This document shows positions 27,045 to 36,314 of a stretch of 64,000 bases of DNA, in pieces (position 1 is the first letter of the stretch; each line of letters starts with the position of its first letter). Source of the stretch: Paenibacillus mendelii (GTDB lineage Bacteria > Bacillota > Bacilli > Paenibacillales > Paenibacillaceae); the NCBI RefSeq assembly GCF_024498075.1, contig NZ_JANHOF010000001.1:496001-560000 (forward strand), given 5' to 3'. A model generated the notes under the pieces. It ran no database searches. It was not told the DNA's origin and was given only the letters and a program-made list of their open reading frames with translations. The position numbers and the translations under genes are program-made.

Positions 27045-30000
27045 TTAACTCTGAGCCGGTGGTTCCTGCGTATTAGATGGTGCAAGAGGCGCCGTTTCGA
27101 GCAAGGTCACTACTGGTGCTGAGGAGGAGAGCTTATTCGCAGTTGCCCTAGTTCCGTCTGCAACAGACAGCACGTATACTCTGTACTCTACGTTATAAGC
27201 GATTGGAGCTCCGTTCACATCAACAGCCGCACTCGATAGATTGATTTGTCTTGCTGATTTAGCAACTTGTGTATAGTTGCGTTGGTTGTAATAGTTCGTT
27301 GCTTCTGCCTCCGATAAACCGTTAGCCGGCTGCGGCACAAGCAGTACGGCGTAATGTGCGATTCCGTTCTCATCCGAATTGGTGAAGGTAACATTCACAC
27401 CAGTCGTTGTTCCGATCTGGTTCGCTGTCACATTCTGCACCTCAGGAGCAGGAATTGCTGCCGGTGCAGCTAAAGTGAATGAATTCGACGAAGCACTAGA
27501 GAGCGCGTTGTAACTGGAACCGTTGAGCGCTACAGCGAGTACGAATACACGATAGGAGAAACCTGCTCCTCTAACGAGCGTATTGCCTTCCCAATCTTTC
27601 AGATTCGAAGTCAAGCGCTGGTTAAAGTCGCTCCCATTCTTCGGCACCAATAAGGAATTGCCGTTGGCAACGGCTCTATTGGCATCAGTTAAACCAAACG
27701 AACTCGATATGCCCGAAGGAACGAGAATGACACGATATTCCTTCACAGCAGCTTCTGTTGCCGACCTGGTGAAGTACAAATGAACGTCACTAGCATCCCC
27801 ATTGGTACCCATCAAGGTCGGTGTTACATTCGTTACTGCCGCAACAGTGGAATTATTCTTCAGCGTAATTTCTGGCGATGCTGCCGACAGGGCATTGGTT
27901 CCGGAATAATTCCCACCCCAGACGGACAATACGAAGACACGGTATTTCTCGTCGTTCTTGATCTGTGCTCCGTTCACATCTCTCGACGCGGAATTCAATT
28001 GTTGAGTAAGGTTTCCACCTGTTTTACCTACCCAGGTGTAGTAGGCAGGATTCGTGATCGCATTCGCGGTCTCCAATTTGAAGCTGCCGGCGTTGGCCGA
28101 TTTAACGACGAATATGCGGTAATGATTAATATTGTTCTCATTTACAGCTTTGTTAAAGGTTACCTGTAAATCCCGGCCATCGTTATAATCACTCACATCA
28201 CTGACGCCTAGATTCGTAACAGCGGATATGCTATTTTTGTTGGTCAATGTGATGTCAGGGGAGGATGCAGACAGTGCGTTACTTCCCGTATAGGTACCTC
28301 CGCCTACTGACATGACGAACACACGATAACTTACGCCTTCTTGGATCAGTGCGCCATTGACATCACGTGCTCCGTTTGACAGCGGTTTGATTAAGTTACT
28401 ACCATCCTTGTAGAAGGTCGTATAGTTATTCGAATTCGTAATGGCATTTGCCGTTGCGAGACTAAAGCTTCCCGCGTTCCCGGATTTCACGACGAATATG
28501 CGATAGTTACTAATATTCGTTTCATCTGCAGCTTTGGTGAAGGACACCCACATATCTTGACCATTATTAAAATCCGACATATCGGTGACAGCAACGTTTG
28601 ATACGGGGCTAACACCATTAGTGGACAGGGTTAGGCTGGATGAAGCGGTTGACAGCAGATTCGGAATAGAGGCATTGCTGGTGACAACACCCATGACGAA
28701 TACGCGGTACGCGACTCCACTCGTAACGGTATTCCCCTTCACATCTTTCATGCCTGAAGGCAAGTTTACAATGCGGTTACTGCCGTTCTTCGACACATCA
28801 TAATAGCGGCCTGAAGATACTTTGTTTGCCTCGGTGACATTGAAGCTTCCATAGTCGCCTGCTCTAACAACGAAGATCCGGTACGTGCTGATACGCGATT
28901 CATCCGATGATTTGTTGAAGCTGACCTGCACATCACGGCCATCGCCATAGTTACTGACATCCGCTACCTTCGTGATGACAGGTGCCTGTGTAGAAGTACC
29001 CAGTGTAACTTGAGCGGAAGCGGCCGACAAGCTGTTCATCGACGCGACCTGTCTGTCGCTTACGGACAGAACATACGCCGTATATGCTACGCCGTTCTTG
29101 ATCAGTTCACCCGATGTGTCTCTGGAGGTCGAGCTGAATACGGAAGTCAGCGTGCTGTTATTATTTTTGGAAACGGCATTGTAATAAGCGCTTGTTACGG
29201 CATTCGCAGTGGTCAGATCGAACCTGGACGCATCCTTGCTCTTCACGATCATCACGCGATAGCCCGAGATGTTATTGTCATTCGAGGCTTTGGTGAAGCT
29301 AACCGAGAGATCGCGGCCATCACCGTAATCGTTAATATCGGAAATTTTCACATTCGATGCTGCATTAACGGTCGGATTGCTCAATGTCACCGTTGGAGAT
29401 GAATCCGAGAGCGCGTAGCTGTCTTTGCCCACCGTCAAGATGAATACTCTGTAGGCTTGGTTGATCGTCAGCAAGGCTCCATCCACATCGCGTGCTTGAG
29501 AAGAAAGTGCTGTGCTTTGATTCGCATTGTTAGTCGAGACAACGGTGTAATTGGCTGATCCAACGAGCTGGGCCTTGGCCAGATTGAAGGAGGACGCGTT
29601 GCCTGCTTTAGTAACTAGAATCCGGTAATGATTCACGTTCGACTGATCAGACGGAGGAGCGAAGTTAACGTACAGGTCACGTCCGTCACCGTACAGATTG
29701 CCTGCAGCTGCACTCACATATTGTGCCGCGGCAACATCTTTCGAACGTGAGGTTGTAATAATGACGCTGCGAGAACTTGGATCCCACAAGACATCCTCGC
29801 CGAGCGATTCACTTACGAATCGGGTCGGCACCATGGTACGTCCATTGATCGCTCGTGCCGGAGCATCAAGGGTAACCTTCTGATTGTTAATCGTTGCTGT
29901 TGTGGCGCCAAGTTTCATGACTACCGTAATGTCTCCCTTGGTGGCAGTCACGGTCTGTGCCTTCTGGTTCCAGTCAACACTCGCGTTCAGTGCTTCGAAG

Positions 30001-30173
30001 ATCCCGCGCAAAGGTACGAATGTACGTCCGCCAATCGCGACCGGCGCTTGATCGGTGACAAGAATTTCCCCATCAATGTAGATTTTTATTGCTGAAGCAG
30101 CGTGTGCCTGAGGTAGAAGAAAAACAGTAAACATCATGACAAACGCGATAAGTGTGGCTAGTGTCTTTTTCAA
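27045..30173 (-). CDS. Secreted surface protein: copper-amine-oxidase N-domain plus seven repeats
   Basis: The product of about 1,042 residues is exported: MKKTLATLIAFVMMF plus a hydrophobic core and AHA cleavage site. TTG 30173 has GGAGG 9 nt upstream; ATG 30182 directly abuts that site and would add three residues. Residues about 30-135 form a copper-amine-oxidase N-terminal-type domain (ILVTDQAPV, GGRTFVPLRGIFEAL, NGRTMVPTRFVSE), common in Paenibacillus wall proteins. Seven repeats of roughly 100-130 residues follow, most with a YGDGRDLxVSF strand, YRIxVVKxxxAxSF and a YRVFVLSV strand, resembling fibronectin-III-like folds. Neither an S-layer anchor nor a sortase signal is seen. A role in surface binding is likely. 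Confidence 0.82.
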   Translation of the reverse strand: MKKTLATLIAFVMMFTVFLLPQAHAASAIKIYIDGEILVTDQAPVAIGGRTFVPLRGIFEALNASVDWNQKAQTVTATKGDITVVMKLGATTATINNQKVTLDAPARAINGRTMVPTRFVSESLGEDVLWDPSSRSVIITTSRSKDVAAAQYVSAAAGNLYGDGRDLYVNFAPPSDQSNVNHYRILVTKAGNASSFNLAKAQLVGSANYTVVSTNNANQSTALSSQARDVDGALLTINQAYRVFILTVGKDSYALSDSSPTVTLSNPTVNAASNVKISDINDYGDGRDLSVSFTKASNDNNISGYRVMIVKSKDASRFDLTTANAVTSAYYNAVSKNNNSTLTSVFSSTSRDTSGELIKNGVAYTAYVLSVSDRQVASMNSLSAASAQVTLGTSTQAPVITKVADVSNYGDGRDVQVSFNKSSDESRISTYRIFVVRAGDYGSFNVTEANKVSSGRYYDVSKNGSNRIVNLPSGMKDVKGNTVTSGVAYRVFVMGVVTSNASIPNLLSTASSSLTLSTNGVSPVSNVAVTDMSDFNNGQDMWVSFTKAADETNISNYRIFVVKSGNAGSFSLATANAITNSNNYTTFYKDGSNLIKPLSNGARDVNGALIQEGVSYRVFVMSVGGGTYTGSNALSASSPDITLTNKNSISAVTNLGVSDVSDYNDGRDLQVTFNKAVNENNINHYRIFVVKSANAGSFKLETANAITNPAYYTWVGKTGGNLTQQLNSASRDVNGAQIKNDEKYRVFVLSVWGGNYSGTNALSAASPEITLKNNSTVAAVTNVTPTLMGTNGDASDVHLYFTRSATEAAVKEYRVILVPSGISSSFGLTDANRAVANGNSLLVPKNGSDFNQRLTSNLKDWEGNTLVRGAGFSYRVFVLAVALNGSSYNALSSASSNSFTLAAPAAIPAPEVQNVTANQIGTTTGVNVTFTNSDENGIAHYAVLLVPQPANGLSEAEATNYYNQRNYTQVAKSARQINLSSAAVDVNGAPIAYNVEYRVYVLSVADGTRATANKLSSSAPVVTLLETAPLAPSNTQEPPAQS

Positions 30174-30303
30174 TAGGTTCATCCTCCATTTTATTTTCAC
30201 TTGAACATCTCGGATTCTGATACTTTGACGTAAAATGGGGCACAAATGTTTCTCAGATAATGCTAAATTTATAAATATATTTTTGCAGCTGAATGAACGC
30301 AAA

Positions 30304-30338
30304 CAAAAAGGAGGCAGCGGTTCTATCCGCCACCTCCC
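30304..30338 (-). terminator. Terminator of the 32411-30373 gene group
   Basis: GGAGG and GCGG arms (30310-30320) pair with CCGC and CCTCC (30327-30337) around TTCTAT. The minus-strand read continues TTTTTGTTTG. It lies about 35 nt beyond the stop at 30373. Confidence 0.8.
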
Positions 30339-30372
30339 ATCCACGACTTGATAAGTCACTTAATGAATCTAA

Positions 30373-30948
30373 TTATGGATTCCAGGCTGCATCCGATCCG
30401 CCTGAAACGTCCACAATCTCACACCCAAGTTTACTTGGATGATCCTTCACCATCGTATAATGGGGCAGCTTCCTGAGCACCCATAGCATCAATAGATCTC
30501 CATAGGAAGCGAGGAGCATGATAACCCCGAGAAGATAGACAAGCTTGACGTCCGCCATTAGTCCGATAACCACGGGGACTATGCCATACACAACAGGCAG
30601 CAATCCGACCATTCGATAGACTTGAACACCAACCGCTACCCGGCAATGAACATATGGAGTTAGCGATTTCCAGAGTACCCCAACCTTCACGTCTTTCCAC
30701 GGCACCTTGCCAATATACACATATCCTAACGCATGGGTAAGCTCGTGCAGATAAGCAAGCACTAGAATCGAGAGCAGAAAGATGGCCATTTGCCCAACAT
30801 CAAATCGCAGACGCAAGCTGCCATTATCGATCAGCCCCCAACCGTTGACAACTTCATACAGGACATAGAATACAGGAACGGAAAAGGCACATAGTAGAAT
30901 AATGAGTGTGTAAGCTATGCCCTTATGTATGGTTATATCGTGATTCAC
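30373..30948 (-). CDS. DUF3267 putative membrane zinc metalloprotease
   Basis: The 191-residue integral membrane protein has four to five predicted helices. The zincin motif HELTH is embedded in a helix, and an Asp in YGDLLML near residue 147 is a plausible third zinc ligand, as in site-2-protease-like DUF3267 proteins. GTG 30948 follows GAAGG by 7 nt. The DUF3139-like gene ends 29 nt upstream, so the two are probably one transcript. The substrate is unknown. Confidence 0.8.
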   Translation of the reverse strand: MNHDITIHKGIAYTLIILLCAFSVPVFYVLYEVVNGWGLIDNGSLRLRFDVGQMAIFLLSILVLAYLHELTHALGYVYIGKVPWKDVKVGVLWKSLTPYVHCRVAVGVQVYRMVGLLPVVYGIVPVVIGLMADVKLVYLLGVIMLLASYGDLLMLWVLRKLPHYTMVKDHPSKLGCEIVDVSGGSDAAWNP

Positions 30949-30977
30949 AGGATTGCCTTCTTTCTTAAACGCGGAAT

Positions 30978-31271
30978 TTACGCCCCAGGATCCAGAGGAT
31001 CGAAGACGACGATAACCGGCATGGATTTCGAAGCGACTTCGAAGGCATACGATTGATGATCCTTATCGGTGTACCTTACCATATAGCTCCCGAACTGCGG
31101 CGAGAATTCAATCTGATCATATTTTAAATCTTTCTCGTTATATTTGAATGTCACATATACGAAGCTCGTAAATCGCGCTGTCGCTTGCTGCACAATGGTA
31201 AATTGGTTCGCTATCAAGACTAAAGCGATAAATGCGATCAGCAGGATGGATGTTCTTCTATACTTGACCAT
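30978..31271 (-). CDS. Small membrane-anchored protein, DUF3139-like
   Basis: The 97-residue product has one N-terminal membrane helix (about 8-27) and a small extracellular domain with a KDLKYDQIEFSPQFGSY pattern typical, from memory, of DUF3139. ATG 31271 follows GGAGTGAAGGGAG. It lies 42 bp after the nitronate monooxygenase gene and 29 bp before the DUF3267 gene, with no terminator between them. Function unknown. Confidence 0.65.
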   Translation of the reverse strand: MVKYRRTSILLIAFIALVLIANQFTIVQQATARFTSFVYVTFKYNEKDLKYDQIEFSPQFGSYMVRYTDKDHQSYAFEVASKSMPVIVVFDPLDPGA

Positions 31272-31313
31272 CTCCCTTCACTCCCGACCCAGAAACACCC
31301 GTAAATAAACGCT

Positions 31314-32411
31314 TCAGATTGTCTTACCTGACACAAGAAGCCCAGCTTCCTCCACGATCGCCCTTATGATTTCATCCGCAGTTTCATCGACATGATTCAG
31401 CTGCGCAGCACCTTGCCCTGCCCAAAGAGACATATAATCGGCTGCTGACAACCTTCCTGCCGCAGCACGAATCTCCCGTGTTAACTGGTTATGCAGCGGA
31501 TATGGTAGAGGAGATAGATTCCTCTCCGCAAATGTGCGGGTCATGCGATTGGCGATTCCTCGAGCCGGACGGCCCGAGAATGCCCGCGTAAGCGTCAGGT
31601 CCGTCTCCTTGGCATTCCATACACTCTTCTTATAAATGGGATGGGCCAGGCTTTCGGTGCATGCCAAGAATCGCGTTCCCAGCTGTACACCGTCTGCGCC
31701 AAGCAGCAGTGCAGCCGCTAATCCGCGCCCGTTCATGATTCCTCCCGCGGCTATAATCGGAATATGAGGCAGCGCCTCACACAGCAGGGACACGAGGGGC
31801 AGCGTGCCGATAACCGCACCGTCCTCGCCGGGCTTCAGGGCAATCGTCCCCCGGTGCCCCCCTGCTTCACCGCCTTGCGCAACAATTGCATCGACACCTT
31901 CTGCTTCTAGCAAGCGCGCTTCTTCCAGGGTGGTAGCCATTCCGATCAGCTTCATGCCCGCTGATTTCGCCGCAGCCCCATACTTGCCGGGCAAGGAGAA
32001 GGCGACGCTGAACACGGGCACCTGTTCATCAAGAAGAACGTTAAAGCAGCCGTCAAGCGGCTCTTCATCGTCCGGAATGGAGCCGTCCCACGAATTAAGC
32101 CCGACCTCGGAGCGCATCAGATTGACCCATTCGATTAACGCCGGAGACGCAGCCAGCGGCCGTTCAGGGGGATCATACACGAGCATATTCACGCTGAACG
32201 GCCGCTGTGTTCGTGTCTTAATCTCCCGAATCGCCTGGCGCAGCGCATCTTTACTCATATAGGCCGCACCCAAAGTTCCCAATCCTCCTGCTTCCGACAC
32301 GGCCGCAACCAAGGAAGGCGAAGTGATCCCTCCCGCCATCCCTGCTTGTATGATAGGTGCATGTATACCTAAAGTTTCGCACAATCGAGTGCGCATCTGA
32401 ATGTGCTTCAT
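31314..32411 (-). CDS. Nitronate monooxygenase (2-nitropropane dioxygenase family)
   Basis: An FMN-dependent enzyme that oxidises alkyl nitronates such as propionate 3-nitronate. ATG 32411 follows AAGGAGG by 5 nt and gives 365 residues. Hallmarks of the TIM-barrel family are PIIQAGMAGGITSPSLVAAV at the N-terminus, the phosphate-binding IAAGGIMNGRGLAAAL with GADGVQLGTRFLA, and VAQGGEAGGHRG holding the putative catalytic His. It leads a probable operon with two small membrane-protein genes. Confidence 0.9.
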   Translation of the reverse strand: MKHIQMRTRLCETLGIHAPIIQAGMAGGITSPSLVAAVSEAGGLGTLGAAYMSKDALRQAIREIKTRTQRPFSVNMLVYDPPERPLAASPALIEWVNLMRSEVGLNSWDGSIPDDEEPLDGCFNVLLDEQVPVFSVAFSLPGKYGAAAKSAGMKLIGMATTLEEARLLEAEGVDAIVAQGGEAGGHRGTIALKPGEDGAVIGTLPLVSLLCEALPHIPIIAAGGIMNGRGLAAALLLGADGVQLGTRFLACTESLAHPIYKKSVWNAKETDLTLTRAFSGRPARGIANRMTRTFAERNLSPLPYPLHNQLTREIRAAAGRLSAADYMSLWAGQGAAQLNHVDETADEIIRAIVEEAGLLVSGKTI

Positions 32412-32583
32412 CGTACCCTCCTTGTTCAACCGTAACCGCGGTTTGGCAAATCATTTATGATTTGAGCTTGCATGGGATATGGCAACTATTTAAGCATACT
32501 TGTATCTATTGCGCAAACATAGTGACCTGAGTAAGCTAGATACGTCATGGACTGGTTACGGCCACATACCATGCATACATGCC

Positions 32584-32604
32584 AAAAAACCGCGCAGCGC
32601 GCGG
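32584..32604 (-). terminator. Terminator of the ugp operon
   Basis: CCGCGC / GCGCGG with a 3-nt loop is followed by T6 on the minus strand, 24 nt beyond the ugpQ stop. It closes the six-gene operon that begins at ugpB. Confidence 0.9.
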
Positions 32605-32627
32605 CTCATGAATGTCCTATCCTTTGG

Positions 32628-33365
32628 CTATACCGACACATCGCTCCGGATGAGTTTCAATAAACGATCCGGGTAATTCGTCGTGATTCTGGCCTCGGGA
32701 TAGCGATGCAGGATTTCTGCCAATGCTGCCGGATCATCCACCGTCCATACGCCGATGTCAATGCCATGCGCATTCATCTGTTCCATTAATTCCATCGTGA
32801 CATAAGCATGATGAATGGACACGCTCTTTGCCCCCGTATATTGCAGCTGTTCTACCAGAAGCGTTGGTTTGCCCAGGAAGATAAGACCGGTCGTGAAGGC
32901 AGGGTCGATTTCGTTGACCTTCTTCATCGATTCATGATCGAATGAGGACAGAACCACCTGATCCTTCATATCGTAACGAAGGATCAGATCGATCACCTTC
33001 TGCTCGATACCCTCGTACATATGCAAGGCCTTCTTTAACTCCACTGCAAGCTTACAGCGGCCTTTCGTCAGTTGAAGAACCTCCTCCAGAGAAGGAATCT
33101 TCTCATTGGAGAATTGCGGTGCGAACCAGCTTCCCGCATCCAAGCTTTGCAGCTCTTCATAGGTTAAGGATTGGACGAAGCCTGTACCGTTCGTCGTGCG
33201 GTCGAGCGTATGGTCATGGATGACAACAGGAATGCCGTCTTTGGATAGATGCACATCAAACTCGATGCAGGCAATGCCGGGTTCCGTTAACGCCAGCTTG
33301 AATGCGGCTATTGTGTTCTCCGGTGCGGCTCCCGACCATCCGCGGTGTGCGACGATATACGTCAT
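32628..33365 (-). CDS. ugpQ: Glycerophosphodiester phosphodiesterase
   Basis: It hydrolyses glycerophosphodiesters to glycerol-3-phosphate plus an alcohol. The 245-residue product shows the GDPD barrel motifs: AHRGWSGAAPENTIAAF at the N-terminus, the metal ligands in FDVHLSKDGIPVVIHD, and a C-terminal GVWTVDDP. There is no signal peptide, so it acts in the cytosol on imported substrate. It is the last gene of the operon, 24 nt after ugpE, and is followed by a strong terminator. Confidence 0.92.
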   Translation of the reverse strand: MTYIVAHRGWSGAAPENTIAAFKLALTEPGIACIEFDVHLSKDGIPVVIHDHTLDRTTNGTGFVQSLTYEELQSLDAGSWFAPQFSNEKIPSLEEVLQLTKGRCKLAVELKKALHMYEGIEQKVIDLILRYDMKDQVVLSSFDHESMKKVNEIDPAFTTGLIFLGKPTLLVEQLQYTGAKSVSIHHAYVTMELMEQMNAHGIDIGVWTVDDPAALAEILHRYPEARITTNYPDRLLKLIRSDVSV

Positions 33366-33389
33366 TTCACATCTTCCCTTCGATAGTTA

Positions 33390-34310
33390 TTATTTAACGC
33401 CGTTGTATACGAAAGCACGAATAATTTGCCGCTGTGAGAAGAAGAACACAATGAGGATTGGCGCGACCAAGATGAGGTTGCCGGCCATGAGGATATTCCA
33501 TGTGGCAACGCCTTCGACTTCTCTGATCTTAGCAATGCCCAAGGGCAGCGTTCGCGCTGTCTCGTTCGTCGTCATGACGAGCGGCCAGAAGTAATCGTTC
33601 CAGTGGGCAATAAAGCTGAATAGGGTGAAGGTAACCAATACCGGCTTCACGAGCGGTACCATCACTCTCGCAATGATCTTCCATTCGCTCGCCTGATCTA
33701 GCCTCGCCGCTTCGATAAGCTCCTCGGAAATTTGCATGAAAGCCTGTCTGAGAAGAAAGATCCCGAAGGCGCTGGACGCAAACGGAAGAATAAGACCCAG
33801 ATGTGTATTCAGCAGCTTCAATGCGCTCAGCTCCAGATAGACGGGCAGAAATATGAGCTGTGCGGGAATCATTAAGGTGACCATGACAACACCGAATAAC
33901 AGCTTGGACCCTGCGAATTGATAACGCGCGAAGGCATACGCCGCTGGGATAATCGTGGCCATCTGCAGAATGAGAATGCCGACTGCAATGATCACGCTGT
34001 TCGTGAAGTATTTCAGGAAAGGACCTGTATTCCAAGCATCGATGTAATTGTGCCAAACCGGATTGCTTGGAATCCATTCAGGCGGAAAGATCATCGTTTC
34101 CGGCATCGTCTTCAGGGAAGTCGATATCATCCAGACGAATGGTAAAGCAAAGATCAACACCAAGGCGAGCAAGCAGATCACGTTCGCCGCTTGAAGGATA
34201 ACGTTGACCGCTGTCTTCCATGCCGCTTGTTTCTTGCGTACAACCGTCATAGAACCGCCGATGACGGCCCCTTTTGCTGGGATACCGACGGTTTCGTTTG
34301 CTGCTTTCAA
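33390..34310 (-). CDS. ugpE: ABC importer permease, MalG/UgpE type
   Basis: The 306-residue inner permease has six predicted helices and the conserved EAA loop (EELIEAARLDQASEWKII) that docks to the ATPase. TTG 34310 is the start, with AAGGGGG about 7 nt upstream. An N-terminal extension of about 30 residues precedes the first helix. It follows ugpA by 15 nt. In the operon context it should move glycerol-3-phosphate or glycerophosphodiesters, although MalG-type permeases by themselves do not reveal the substrate. Confidence 0.88.
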   Translation of the reverse strand: MKAANETVGIPAKGAVIGGSMTVVRKKQAAWKTAVNVILQAANVICLLALVLIFALPFVWMISTSLKTMPETMIFPPEWIPSNPVWHNYIDAWNTGPFLKYFTNSVIIAVGILILQMATIIPAAYAFARYQFAGSKLLFGVVMVTLMIPAQLIFLPVYLELSALKLLNTHLGLILPFASSAFGIFLLRQAFMQISEELIEAARLDQASEWKIIARVMVPLVKPVLVTFTLFSFIAHWNDYFWPLVMTTNETARTLPLGIAKIREVEGVATWNILMAGNLILVAPILIVFFFSQRQIIRAFVYNGVK

Positions 34311-34325
34311 GAGATATCCCCCTTC

Positions 34326-35198
34326 CTACCGGTAATGGACGCGCTTCGACAGAAGCTTGAAGTAGATGATGGTCAATATGCCAACGATGCCCAGCAATAT
34401 GACGCCGGCCGCGGATGCGTAACCGATTTTGAAGAAACGGAAGCCGTATTCGTAAATGTAATAAACAAGCGTATTGGTCGAATTAATCGGACCTCCCTGC
34501 GTCATGATCGCAATCGTCTCGAAGACTTGGAAGGAGCCGATCATATTGATGATGACAAGGAAGAAAATCGTCGGCGACAGCATTGGCAGCATAAGCTTCA
34601 TGAAGGTCGTCCATGGCTTGGATTCATCGAGCGCGGCAGCTTCATAGATATCCTTCGGAATGCTCTGCAGGCCGGCGATGAATACAAGCGTGTTGTACCC
34701 GACCCCTTTCCACACGGCAACAATCACCAAGGAAACAAGCGATGTGCTCGGGTGGGACAACCACTCCAGCTTGCCGAATCCGAGCAGCCCGATGGCCCAA
34801 TTAAGCAAGCCGTACTCGGGATCCATCAGCCAGCTCCACAGCAGGGAGATGGACACCAAGGAGATGATATGCGGACTGAAGATCGCTCCCTGCACGAAAG
34901 CATGGAACACGCCCTTCCTATTCAGCCAGAGAGCGAGCATAAGAGCAAGACCCGTCGTTAATGTAACCGTCAATAGTGTATAAATCGTCGTATTGGACAG
35001 CACCTGACGAAAATCGGCATCCAGCAGAAGCTCCTTAAAATTTTGCAGACCAACGAAGGTCTTGGTCGGGCTGACGAAATTCCAGTCGAACATGCTCAGA
35101 TAGATCATGTAAAAGATCGGATAAATAAAGAACATGGAGAAGATGATGATCGATGGAGCAACCATGCTGTAGGGTCGCAGCTTTTCCCATACCGTCAT
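34326..35198 (-). CDS. ugpA: ABC importer permease, MalF/UgpA type
   Basis: The 290-residue permease has six predicted helices and an EAA loop IPKDIYEAAALDESKPW. The N-terminal helix block (SMFFIYPIFYMIYLSMFDW) and the central YGLLNW region are typical of UgpA-like permeases. Its ATG lies next to the end of ugpC, with a GGGG-rich site inside the ugpC 3' end. It pairs with the next gene as the membrane heterodimer. Confidence 0.88.
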   Translation of the reverse strand: MTVWEKLRPYSMVAPSIIIFSMFFIYPIFYMIYLSMFDWNFVSPTKTFVGLQNFKELLLDADFRQVLSNTTIYTLLTVTLTTGLALMLALWLNRKGVFHAFVQGAIFSPHIISLVSISLLWSWLMDPEYGLLNWAIGLLGFGKLEWLSHPSTSLVSLVIVAVWKGVGYNTLVFIAGLQSIPKDIYEAAALDESKPWTTFMKLMLPMLSPTIFFLVIINMIGSFQVFETIAIMTQGGPINSTNTLVYYIYEYGFRFFKIGYASAAGVILLGIVGILTIIYFKLLSKRVHYR

Positions 35199-35199
35199 C

Positions 35200-36270
35200 T
35201 CACAATCCCCCGGCGCTTACAAGCTGCTGCGAACGAATATAGACCTCGCGAATTCGTTCTCCGTCCGATTGAAAATAATAAAGATGCTCGTATGGGATTA
35301 CAACGCTCACACGGGATGTTTTCACTAAAGACTCTAAAAAGGTTTTCACGAAGAACACGCCGCTTCCCGTTTTAATTTGATAAATATTCTCTGCACCCAA
35401 GCTTTCACTGGTGATGATTTCACCTTCCAGACAATAACCCTCCGTGTTCTTGTTGACTCCAATCAACGCTTGCTCCGGCCGAAATCCTACGAAGCCGACT
35501 CGATCGGCTGCTTCGAGCTCTAAGCCTTGAACATCACGGATGTTCATCACATTCATCGCCGGAGTGCCGATAAACTGGGCGGTAAACAAATTCACCGGAT
35601 CGTGATACAGCTTGAGCGGAGAGTCCGCTTGCTGGATCATCCCTTTATCCATAACGACGATTTCATCGCCCATGGACATCGCTTCCATCTGATCATGGGT
35701 CACATAGACAAAGGTCGTCCCTAGCCTTTTGTGAAGCTGAATGAGCTCGGTGCGCATCTGATTCCGCAGCTTCGCATCCAGATTGGACAACGGTTCATCC
35801 AGAATAAATACCTTCGGCTTCTTCACCATGGCACGGGCGAGGGCAACCCGCTGCCGTTGTCCGCCCGACAAGTTCTGCGGCTTCTTATCCAGATGCGGTG
35901 TCAGGCCGACGATCTCCGAAATATCGCTTATGAGCGTTTGCCGCTCCTGCTTTCCGATTCCTTTATTCTTGAGGCCGAATTCAATATTGCCGCGAACTGT
36001 CATCGTTGGATACAAGGCATAGTTCTGGAACACCATCGCTACTTCCCGCTGGCCGGGGGCCGTATCGTTCACGCACCTGCCGCCGATCCAGATTTCGCCG
36101 CCGCTCTGCTTCTCCAGTCCGGCAATCATGCGCAAGGTCGTTGATTTCCCGCAGCCCGACGGACCGACAAGTACCGTGAACGATCCATCCTTAATAGTCA
36201 AATTCAAATCCTCGATTACGACATCATCCTTGAATTTCTTGCTTACATGCTTAAGCTCGATCTGCGCCAT
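35200..36270 (-). CDS. ugpC: ABC importer ATPase, UgpC/MalK/MsmX type
   Basis: The 356-residue ATPase energises the permease pair. It has Walker A GPSGCGKST near residue 37, signature LSGGQRQRVALARA, Walker B VFILDEPLSNLD, an H-loop VTHDQMEA, and a C-terminal OB/TOBE regulatory domain (about 240-356). AAGGAGG precedes the ATG. Presence of a dedicated ATPase is worth noting because many Firmicute sugar importers borrow a shared MsmX. Confidence 0.92.
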   Translation of the reverse strand: MAQIELKHVSKKFKDDVVIEDLNLTIKDGSFTVLVGPSGCGKSTTLRMIAGLEKQSGGEIWIGGRCVNDTAPGQREVAMVFQNYALYPTMTVRGNIEFGLKNKGIGKQERQTLISDISEIVGLTPHLDKKPQNLSGGQRQRVALARAMVKKPKVFILDEPLSNLDAKLRNQMRTELIQLHKRLGTTFVYVTHDQMEAMSMGDEIVVMDKGMIQQADSPLKLYHDPVNLFTAQFIGTPAMNVMNIRDVQGLELEAADRVGFVGFRPEQALIGVNKNTEGYCLEGEIITSESLGAENIYQIKTGSGVFFVKTFLESLVKTSRVSVVIPYEHLYYFQSDGERIREVYIRSQQLVSAGGL

Positions 36271-36314
36271 TTGCTGATCCTCCTTAAAGTTTTGTGAAGC
36301 TCAGCTTCCTCAAG

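Noticed and set aside
34191..34961. 256-codon plus-strand frame opposite ugpA/ugpE
   Set aside because: Antisense to two clear permease genes, with low-complexity charged composition and no domain.
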